Source: Flavobacteriales bacterium (GTDB lineage Bacteria; Bacteroidota; Bacteroidia; Flavobacteriales_F; PHOS-HE28). From it: a DNA stretch of 64,000 bases. Below, piece by piece: positions 58,001 through 64,000 of the stretch. The stretch is taken from assembly GCA_016788635.1 (NCBI GenBank), contig JAEUSU010000026.1, positions 62,001-126,000 on the forward strand, given 5' to 3'. The notes under the pieces are model-generated. The model made no database searches. It saw only the letters and a program-made list of their open reading frames with translations, and was not told where the DNA came from. A program made the position numbers and the translations under genes. Each line of letters begins with the position of its first letter. Position 1 is the stretch's first letter.

Positions 58001-58538
58001 AGGCAGCTTTGTGTATGCGGATGCCATCACCATGGCCAATCGGTACCAGTTCGAGTTCACGCGTAGCGGCCAGACACGTCGCATAGCGAGCAACACCACC
58101 TCGGTGAGCGTCGGCGGCCTGGCCACCAACCCTCTGGTTTGCGGGGAGAGCTATGATGTACGTGTGCGGGCCAGCTTCGACTTCGGTATCACCTATTGTG
58201 CCTTCGGCCCGGTATGCACCATCACCACGGCGCCCTGCGTGCCCGGTGCGGGCGGTCGTTTGACCGATGCAACTGAGAACACCGACCTGATCCTTTACCC
58301 CAACCCGAACCGCGGCGACCAGCTGACAGTACTGCTCACCGGCATTGGCGAACAGGAACAGCAGGTGCAGTTGGACCTCATCGATGTGCATGGACGTGTG
58401 GTGCTGACCCGCACCTATGTCACCGGTGAAGCGCTGAACACATTGGTGGACCTCGGCGGGGGCATGGCCTCGGGCCTGTACACCGTGAACGCCACCATCG
58501 GCACGCAGCGGTGGAGCCAGCGCTTGGTCGTTCAATAG
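55059..58538 (+). CDS. Giant T9SS-exported protein with TSP3 calcium repeats
   Basis: 1159 residues. A long N-terminal region with a hydrophobic export helix (LALLVGLSLLAGALMVVQAA) precedes beta-rich domains (about 60-600). Thrombospondin type 3-like calcium repeats follow at about residues 625-690 (DTDSDSDGTPDCNDGCPLDP and LDPNKSAPGVCGCG). A conserved beta module comes next at about 720-870 (ETSWEIVPGGGG, CYDLRVLDSFGDGMCC, GYQFWFFNPDGGYSRR). The C-terminus is a T9SS type A sorting signal (LILYPNPNRGDQLTVLL to MASGLYTVNATIGTQRWSQR). It is likely cell-surface attached or secreted; the function (adhesin or matrix) is unknown. The next gene encodes a protein with the same repeats and module. Confidence 0.88.
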   Translation: MQMSRIPFISTLPGANTGSQPVVSSLPASFTHHIRLALLVGLSLLAGALMVVQAAIITVLPGSGTSSENGRAPQGSRLFINSTYIITPAEMTASGFGADLVTSIGWNYTATTNAPTGQNISTSGNLKVYLQTTSDVTYTKGTVFSTVGMTKIIDAVITLPVGVPFTIDVPTGGPGTLPFNTVAGSGVYVAFEYQTTSTLATFPAPGMVCTSVLASSVGTYQSQTANGTAMGLSAFRAETRFGNSQVDLAAVTDVYALGSTAIPFGNPQPLSARVANVSGAFQSFNVDFEVREKATNTLRFSQSVPVGLLANTSLLVTATGWNPTLTELDTVIVSIPPLPTENALANNSKGYRHNVTPNLMAYATNLPASGSVGYNTGSGLLVNRYELSGCTRVDAVQVWLVDVNSIGNTVYAVVLNSAGTVVATSSNLVVGAGNINGYHTFTINTPPTFTNETVYIGLAQTATIGLGYFPMGTQAEPSPTRPNAFYGNIPLVGGPPVNFTTLGRWMLNAVLTPLSTAPTASGGGTICENASTLLSVSGGSLSATGTWQWYSGTCGGTPVGSGASINVSPGLGTTDYFVRSEDVCNATTSTCAQVSVNVLPNFTWHPDVDGDGFGDPNFPVVNCVAPPGHVLDNTDLCPTDPNKIAPGLCGCGVSDTDSDSDGTPDCNDGCPLDPNKSAPGVCGCGNPEPGTACNDGNPSTINDVITPACICLGTPPAICTQNEVTLTLETDNKAIETSWEIVPGGGGASLCSGSGYPDNSTVTEFCCLPNGCYDLRVLDSFGDGMCCAFGTGGYVLRNNQGRRIIDNDNDGAFTNVSQVANSFCVPIGTDGLVASSCDVETLTSSSVVQAQSNVAVTSAFNTTPGNSGYQFWFFNPDGGYSRRVLQTHSAPGAAWPPATAPALRASYLRIGDVTTNPIPSQVLLNIRVRALVSGVFYEFGSACRAKVDPVANCAPTQLTTTANPAVSCGATNINITTAGAQGSFVYADAITMANRYQFEFTRSGQTRRIASNTTSVSVGGLATNPLVCGESYDVRVRASFDFGITYCAFGPVCTITTAPCVPGAGGRLTDATENTDLILYPNPNRGDQLTVLLTGIGEQEQQVQLDLIDVHGRVVLTRTYVTGEALNTLVDLGGGMASGLYTVNATIGTQRWSQRLVVQ

Positions 58539-58561
58539 CGTGCTCCAGTCTTCGTCTTTGG

Positions 58562-58590
58562 AAGCCCCCCCGATCCATCGGGGGGGCTTT
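58562..58590 (+). terminator. Strong terminator after the first giant gene
   Basis: AAGCCCCCCCGAT pairs with ATCGGGGGGGCTT, a perfect 13-bp stem with a very small loop, followed by TCTGCTT. It lies 24 nt after the stop codon. Confidence 0.9.
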
Positions 58591-58673
58591 CTGCTTGGCA
58601 TGGAACCACTGATCGTACGCGATCGGAGCGGATGGTTGCCCGCACAAGTTTTCAACAGCACTATGCGCACTAC

Positions 58674-58705
58674 TTGCGCACAGCCCCCCTCTTCCCCTAG
58701 CTTGG
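58674..58705 (+). promoter_or_regulatory. Promoter of the second giant secreted-protein gene
   Basis: TTGCGCA then 17 nt then TAGCTTGG, with the same spacing as the promoter at 54792. The leader to the ATG at 58907 is about 200 nt and contains GGCCTTC/GGAAGGTC and other pairings. No coding sequence is present between the terminator and the ATG apart from this region. Confidence 0.55.
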
Positions 58706-58906
58706 CCAACCCCTAACCCTATTCGGCCTTCTTTGGAAGGTCTGACCCGAAATGACCGGCCTTGGGGCCTTTTCAGAAACAGCATGCAACTCCTGCGTGA
58801 AGGCATGGGAGCGCCTGTCCTGTAAGACAAGTCGGCCATGTCCGAATGATCCTTGCGCGTTGCGCTGACACCAGAACCCGAACACGATCACCAATCACCA
58901 CGACCC

Positions 58907-61900
58907 ATGAACTGTAAGTACACCACACGCCCCGGCGGACGCACACGCACCGGTTGGTTGAAGCAGGCCCTGCTGATGTGCGCAATGGCGCTGTTCGGAT
59001 CGGCGCAGGCGCAAGTAGACGTGACCGCCTCGGGCGGGACCGCGTTCGCGACGTATGCGAATCTGAACGGCGCGTTCGTTGCGATCAATGCCGGCACGCA
59101 TACCGGTGTCATTACCATCGACATCACAGCCAGCGTCGTCGAAGCCGGTGCCTGTGTTCTGAACAGCAGTGGTGCCGGTAGCGCGAGCTATACCTCCATC
59201 CTGTTGCGGCCTACGGTGGATGGTGTGACAGTGAGCGGCGCCACCCTGGCTGGTCGCGGCTTGATCGAGCTGAATGGTGCGGACAACGTGACGATCGACG
59301 GGGATAATCCGAACACGCCCGGCATCAACCGCAACCTGACGCTGACGAATGCGGCGGCCAATACGCTCAACTATACGTCCGTGGTCCGCCTGGCGACCAG
59401 TACCCTGATCACGAGTGTCAATGACATCATCATCCGGAACTGCATCATCAATGGCAGTGCCACCGGGCTGAACACGGGTACGAACCAGACTTCCACATCC
59501 CCCATGGGCACCACCTATGGTATTGTGGCTGCCGGCGGAGCCAGCACGGTAGCTGCGACCACCGCGCCCTCGGCACTCGCCAGCAATGCCACCAACATGG
59601 CCACTGGGCAAACGGCCAATAACTTCCTGGTGGACAATTGCGCCATCAATGCCTGTGGCCGGGCCATCAGCGCACAAGCCACTGCATTGGGTGTTTTCGG
59701 TGGGCCCAATAGCCTGCGGATCACCAACAACCTCGTGGGTAACCCGACAACTGGTGCCACTACACAGGTCTACGCCTTTGGCATCAACGTGAGTGGCTAC
59801 ACGACAGGGTCTTTGATCAGCGGGAACACCGTCTATGTCGAAGGGCAGATCGGCACCTCCACTGCGGCCATTGCGCTTGGCTTGATCTCGGCTGTGGGAA
59901 ACAACATGATCGTGGAGAACAACAAGGTCCTGCGCAAACATCAACGCAATACGGGTTGGTGGGGAAGCACAGGGATCAACCTTGCGGGTGGCAGCTCACC
60001 CGTTGGTGTCGTTGTGCGGAACAATTTCGTAGCCAATGTGAACAACGATCTGAGCGGTTCCTCCCTGAGTTCCACTTTCGGGACCTACGGGATACGCATC
60101 GCCGCTGGAACAGGATGGTCGGTATACCATAACTCAGTGAATCTGTACGGACCAGTTCTGGCAGGTACCGGTCAGGGCTTGAGCGCCGCCCTGATCATGA
60201 CCGCCACTTCGCAGACGAACTGCGATATCCGGAACAACATCCTGAGCAATACACTTTCGGGCGGGGGGGCTTCATCCACACATGCCAGTCTTGCCCTGCC
60301 GTTGAGCGGTACGGCGGCCATGAACCTCAATTTGAACAACAATGCCTACTACTGCAATGTCGGTGCGAATGCCGGTATCCTGCAGGTTGGCACGGCCTTC
60401 GCCGCAGCAAATCTGTACACTGCAGCCAATTTCAATGCTGGCGCCACCACCCCCAGTACGAATTCACGTGCATACACCAGCGTTCTGAGCGGTTCCGGCA
60501 ACAATGACAACGCAAGCTTCGCGAGTTCAGCAGCGGCACCGTTCCTGAGCAATACGGACCTTCACATTGACGGCACTGCACCTGGTGCTGCACCCTTGAA
60601 CGCCTCGGGTGCCACTGGCTTGGGCCTCCTTTTCGACATTGACGGAGACTTCCGCGGCACACCTCCGGAGATCGGTGCGGACGAGTTCAACCCCGCCCCC
60701 TGCGCCAGCCCTTCAGCCAGCGCCACGGTGCAGCAGGATTGTGCCCTCAACCAGTATTTCGTCAACGTCACGGTCACCAGCCTGAATGGTGCGCCCAGTG
60801 TGGATGTGGTGAGCAACTACACCGGTAATCCTGGAGCCGACCTCGGGGTGGGTACCGGAACTTACCAGATCGGGCCCTTCCCCAGCAATGCGAACGTCAC
60901 TGTGTCGGTGCTGCACAACGGGAATCCTGTTTGCGACCTCAACCTGGGCCAGTACAACTATGATTGTTCGGTGTTCGGGCAGAACGCGTTGAGCTTTGAC
61001 GGCGTGGATGACCGCGTGAACTGCGGTGATGCCGCCTCTGTGCAGATCACCGGCAACCAGATCACGCTTGAGGCCTGGATCTATCCCACGGCATGGCGCG
61101 CGAGCTCCTTCGAAGGGAGCATCATCAACAAGGAACCCGGTGGCAATGGTGGATACATGATCCGCTGCGGCAACAACGGCCAGATGAGCTTCAACTTCGG
61201 TGCGGCCAGCGGCTGGGTGGAACTGCAGACCGCCACAGGCACCTTCACCCTGAACAACTGGCAGCATGTAGCCGCCACCTACGATGGTGCCAACATGCGC
61301 ATTTACAGGAACGGGGTGCAGGTGGCTTCACAGGCCGCCACCGCCTTGATCGGTCCTGCGCCTGGCCAGCAGTTGACCATCGGCAACTGGTCGCAGACCA
61401 ATGCGCGTGGTTTCATTGGCAAGATCGACGAGGCGCGCGTTTGGAACGTGGCGCGCTCTGCAGGTGACATCGGGGCATTCCAGATGCAACAGCTCTGTGG
61501 CACGGAACCCGGTCTGGTCGCCTATTACGCGTTTGACCAGGGCGTGGATGGCGCCAACAATGCCGGGGTGACCACCTTGAACGATGCCACACCCAACCTG
61601 AACAATGGCACACTGCTCAATTTCGCCCTGAACGGGCCCACCTCGAACTGGGTATTGGGCAAGACGGGGGTCAACCCTTGCTCAGTGTGCGCGGGCACCC
61701 CGACCGCCGGAGCGATCACAGGCAATGGCAACGCCTGTACTGGCGTAAGCAATTCCCTTACCCTATCGGGCGCCACCTTTGGCATCGGCATCACCCTGCA
61801 ATGGAAGTATGGACCGGTAGGTGGTCCGTACACCAACCTGCTCGGCACCACCTTGGTGCAGAACACCAGTGGCCTCCCTGTCGGCACTTGGGAAGTGGTG

Positions 61901-64000
61901 GTGGATGTGACCTGTAGCGCTGGCCCAAGCACATCCACGACTTTGCCTTTCGCCCTCACGGTGAACGCCACACCTACGGCTACCGCCTCCGCTGGTCCCG
62001 CCTGCCTGGGTCAGCCGCTGAACTTCACGGGCACCACGGATATCGGCACCAGCTTCCTGTGGACCGGTCCTTCTGGCTTCAACAACACCAACCAGAACCC
62101 GACCATCGCCAGCCTGGCCGCCGCCAACAACGGCACCTACACTTTCGTGGCCACCGCGAATGGTTGTAATAGTGCGCCTTCCACGGTTTCCATCAGCGGC
62201 AGCGTTTCTCCGTCGCTCGGCCCCGTGACCGCTTCACCAGCAGTTATTTGCCCCGGTGGGTCCAGCCAGTTGAACGCTTCGGCTACCGTGCCCACCCTGG
62301 CGAACCAGATGGTCTTCGCCCACACCACCGGTGCAGCACTTGACCCCATGACCGGCGCGACGAACCTGCTCACCGCCGCGAATGACGACTCGCCCAGCGG
62401 TCTGGCCCCCATCGGCTTCACGTTCAATTTCAATGGATCGGGCCATACCCAGTTCTCCCTCACGCCAGATGGTTTCCTGAGGCTGGGGAGCGTGGCAGCC
62501 GTTGCCCAGTTCACCAATTCGGTTACCAGCACCACGAACAACCCGAACATCTACCCCTATTGGGATGATGTGGCCTTGGGTGGAGCAGGCCTGGGTGGTT
62601 ATGTGCGCTACTTGACCGATGGCGTGCCTGGCAACCGCATCCTCAAGGTCGAGTGGTTCGTGACCATTCCACGCAACCTTACCGGCACACCGAACAGCAC
62701 CTTCCAGTGCTGGCTGTACGAAGCGAACAACCGGATAGAGTTCCGCTATGGCACCATGGCCGCATCAGCCATGTCGGCCAGCGTGGGCATCACGGCTGGT
62801 TCAAGCAACTACCAGAGCGTCACCATTGCAACGAATACGGTAAGTACCACTGTGGCGAATGACGCCAACGGTGGTCAACCACCTGCTGGTACGATGTATT
62901 CCTTCACCCCCATCAGCATTTCGAGCCTGAACTGGTCGCCCGCCACCTACCTGGACAACCCGGGCATCCTCACACCTTTTGCTTCCGGTGTGACCCCGCC
63001 CGTGACCTACACCTTCACCGCTACAGCCAGCAATGGTTGCGCAGCGAGCGGTACGGCCACTGTGGCGCTGGACAATACGGATACCGACGGCGACGGCACC
63101 ATCGACTGCTTTGATGGCTGCCCCACCGATCCCAACAAGATCGCCCCGGGCCAGTGCGGCTGCGGCGTGCCGGATACGGATACCGACGGTGATGGCACTG
63201 CCGATTGCAACGATGGCTGCCCGCTCGATCCCAACAAGATCGCACCTGGCCTCTGCGGATGCGGTGTGCCTGATACGGATACCGACGGTGATGGCACACC
63301 CGACTGCAACGACGGCTGCCCGCTCGACCCCAACAAGATCGCACCGGGCATCTGCGGCTGCGGCGTGTCTGATGTGGATACCGATGGTGATGGCCTGGCG
63401 GATTGCATCGACAACTGCCCCTTGGTGCCCGGGGTGATAGGCAGCCCCTGCGATGATGGCAACCCCCTTACCATTGGCGACGCCCTCGATGCCAACTGCG
63501 TGTGCGTAGGCATTGCCTGCCCCACCAATCCCGTGACCCTGGAGCTGACCACCGACGCGAATGGCAGCGAGACCTCCTGGGAGATCGTGCCCAGCGGTGG
63601 TGGAGCGCCGATCTGCAGTGGCAGCGGCTTCTCGGATAACAGTTTCGCCGTAGGAGGCTGCTGCCTGCCCACAGGCTGCTTCGACCTGCGCGTGTTGGAC
63701 AGCTTCGGTGACGGCATGTGCTGCGCCAACGGGCTGGGCGGTTATGTGCTGCGCACGGGCGCTGGCAAGCGTATCATCGACAACTTTGCCGATGGTTCCT
63801 TCGGCTCCGTAAGCCAGGCGGGCAATTCCTTCTGCCTGCCCATCGGCACGGATGAACTCGTGGCCACGTCCTGCGACCGCACGGACCTGATCGCCAGCAG
63901 CGTGATCCAGGTGACCCCGAACCCGGCCGTGACGAGCGGCTACCAAGCTGCGAACTCCGGGACCGGATATCAGTTCTGGATCTTCAACCCGGATGGTGGA
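58907..64000 (+). CDS. Giant secreted multidomain protein, 3' end outside window
   Basis: Open from the ATG to the window end, 1698 codons without a stop. Signal peptide LKQALLMCAMALFGSAQAQ. Residues about 40-560 are Asn/Thr/Gly-rich with repeated hydrophobic steps (VRNNFVANVNNDLSGS), suggesting a right-handed beta-helix. A LamG/concanavalin domain lies at about 692-858 (AWIYPTAW, NWQHVAATYDGANMRIYRNG, KIDEARVWN). Ig/PKD-like segments follow. Thrombospondin type 3-like repeats occupy about 1390-1505, then the same WEIVPSGGG / CFDLRVLDSFGDGMCC / GYQFWIFNPDGG module as in the preceding protein. A T9SS tail would be expected beyond the window edge. Confidence 0.85.
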   Translation, partial: MNCKYTTRPGGRTRTGWLKQALLMCAMALFGSAQAQVDVTASGGTAFATYANLNGAFVAINAGTHTGVITIDITASVVEAGACVLNSSGAGSASYTSILLRPTVDGVTVSGATLAGRGLIELNGADNVTIDGDNPNTPGINRNLTLTNAAANTLNYTSVVRLATSTLITSVNDIIIRNCIINGSATGLNTGTNQTSTSPMGTTYGIVAAGGASTVAATTAPSALASNATNMATGQTANNFLVDNCAINACGRAISAQATALGVFGGPNSLRITNNLVGNPTTGATTQVYAFGINVSGYTTGSLISGNTVYVEGQIGTSTAAIALGLISAVGNNMIVENNKVLRKHQRNTGWWGSTGINLAGGSSPVGVVVRNNFVANVNNDLSGSSLSSTFGTYGIRIAAGTGWSVYHNSVNLYGPVLAGTGQGLSAALIMTATSQTNCDIRNNILSNTLSGGGASSTHASLALPLSGTAAMNLNLNNNAYYCNVGANAGILQVGTAFAAANLYTAANFNAGATTPSTNSRAYTSVLSGSGNNDNASFASSAAAPFLSNTDLHIDGTAPGAAPLNASGATGLGLLFDIDGDFRGTPPEIGADEFNPAPCASPSASATVQQDCALNQYFVNVTVTSLNGAPSVDVVSNYTGNPGADLGVGTGTYQIGPFPSNANVTVSVLHNGNPVCDLNLGQYNYDCSVFGQNALSFDGVDDRVNCGDAASVQITGNQITLEAWIYPTAWRASSFEGSIINKEPGGNGGYMIRCGNNGQMSFNFGAASGWVELQTATGTFTLNNWQHVAATYDGANMRIYRNGVQVASQAATALIGPAPGQQLTIGNWSQTNARGFIGKIDEARVWNVARSAGDIGAFQMQQLCGTEPGLVAYYAFDQGVDGANNAGVTTLNDATPNLNNGTLLNFALNGPTSNWVLGKTGVNPCSVCAGTPTAGAITGNGNACTGVSNSLTLSGATFGIGITLQWKYGPVGGPYTNLLGTTLVQNTSGLPVGTWEVVVDVTCSAGPSTSTTLPFALTVNATPTATASAGPACLGQPLNFTGTTDIGTSFLWTGPSGFNNTNQNPTIASLAAANNGTYTFVATANGCNSAPSTVSISGSVSPSLGPVTASPAVICPGGSSQLNASATVPTLANQMVFAHTTGAALDPMTGATNLLTAANDDSPSGLAPIGFTFNFNGSGHTQFSLTPDGFLRLGSVAAVAQFTNSVTSTTNNPNIYPYWDDVALGGAGLGGYVRYLTDGVPGNRILKVEWFVTIPRNLTGTPNSTFQCWLYEANNRIEFRYGTMAASAMSASVGITAGSSNYQSVTIATNTVSTTVANDANGGQPPAGTMYSFTPISISSLNWSPATYLDNPGILTPFASGVTPPVTYTFTATASNGCAASGTATVALDNTDTDGDGTIDCFDGCPTDPNKIAPGQCGCGVPDTDTDGDGTADCNDGCPLDPNKIAPGLCGCGVPDTDTDGDGTPDCNDGCPLDPNKIAPGICGCGVSDVDTDGDGLADCIDNCPLVPGVIGSPCDDGNPLTIGDALDANCVCVGIACPTNPVTLELTTDANGSETSWEIVPSGGGAPICSGSGFSDNSFAVGGCCLPTGCFDLRVLDSFGDGMCCANGLGGYVLRTGAGKRIIDNFADGSFGSVSQAGNSFCLPIGTDELVATSCDRTDLIASSVIQVTPNPAVTSGYQAANSGTGYQFWIFNPDGG
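63074..63420 (+). repeat. Tandem 99-nt repeats encoding TSP3-like calcium loops
   Basis: Units start at 63074, 63173, 63272 and 63371, exactly 99 nt apart, each encoding D/N-TDTDGDG...DCxDGCPxDPNK...PGxCGCG (33 residues). The last unit is partial. The same DNA pattern occurs in the neighbouring gene at about 56950-57120, so the two loci share repeats, probably by duplication or gene conversion. Confidence 0.85.

Noticed and set aside
63074-63420. Regular 99-nt repeats considered as CRISPR
   Set aside because: They are in frame, encode TSP3 calcium loops, and have no spacers or cas genes nearby.

Overview
The window is a GC-rich chromosomal segment from a Bacteroidota bacterium, most likely a Flavobacteriales relative. 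The evidence is two large secreted proteins with Por secretion (T9SS) or adhesin-type architecture, a PNGase F-like protein with a T9SS C-terminal sorting domain, a PorE-like TPR/propeller/OmpA protein, BshB1 of bacillithiol synthesis, MiaE, NhaD antiporters, a GWxTD protein, and many promoters whose -7 element fits the Bacteroidota consensus TAnnTTTG. Shine-Dalgarno sequences are mostly absent, as is usual in this phylum. No rRNA, CRISPR array, prophage or intact insertion sequence is visible.

Layout. Positions 1-10 kb hold a tightly overlapping minus-strand run: xerD, an SGNH hydrolase, a TPR protein, a giant TPR+MORN-repeat protein and two DUF3857 proteins, one with a transglutaminase core and one cut by the window edge. 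A divergent aroQ and a family 2 glycosyltransferase lie beside it. Positions 10-20 kb carry the GWxTD protein, tRNA-Ser, a GIY-YIG cassette with a decayed tandem copy, a dipeptide epimerase, a SRPBCC/GyrI protein, a lipoprotein, a zinc metallopeptidase, a HerA-like ATPase, an SDR and rimK. Positions 20-31 kb hold a membrane glycosyltransferase, three secreted hydrolases sharing one unusual C-terminal module, and a PorE-like/AsmA pair. Positions 31-43 kb hold a dicarboxylate symporter, aroC carrying an in-frame palindromic insertion, an unknown secreted protein, the PNGase F-like protein, DinB, two tandem NhaD antiporters, a CDF transporter and tRNA-His. Positions 43-47 kb form a surface-polysaccharide operon: glycosyltransferase, formyltransferase/propeller fusion and flippase. 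Positions 47-54.7 kb hold bshB1, a peroxidase lipoprotein, an internally duplicated unknown protein, cinA, miaE and a propeller histidine kinase. The last 9 kb encode two very large secreted proteins with thrombospondin type 3 calcium repeats; the second runs off the end.

Functionally the window mixes housekeeping enzymes (shikimate pathway, tRNA modification, RimK, CinA, thiol and peroxide metabolism, ion transport) with a large investment in the cell surface and secretion. The most notable observations are a 39-nt palindromic element inserted in frame in aroC, whose removal restores family spacing exactly; a C-terminal EF-hand-like module shared by three neighbouring secreted hydrolases that lack the usual T9SS tail; a duplicated, decaying GIY-YIG cassette next to tRNA-Ser; and many promoter elements lying only 4-7 nt from start codons, suggesting leaderless transcripts.
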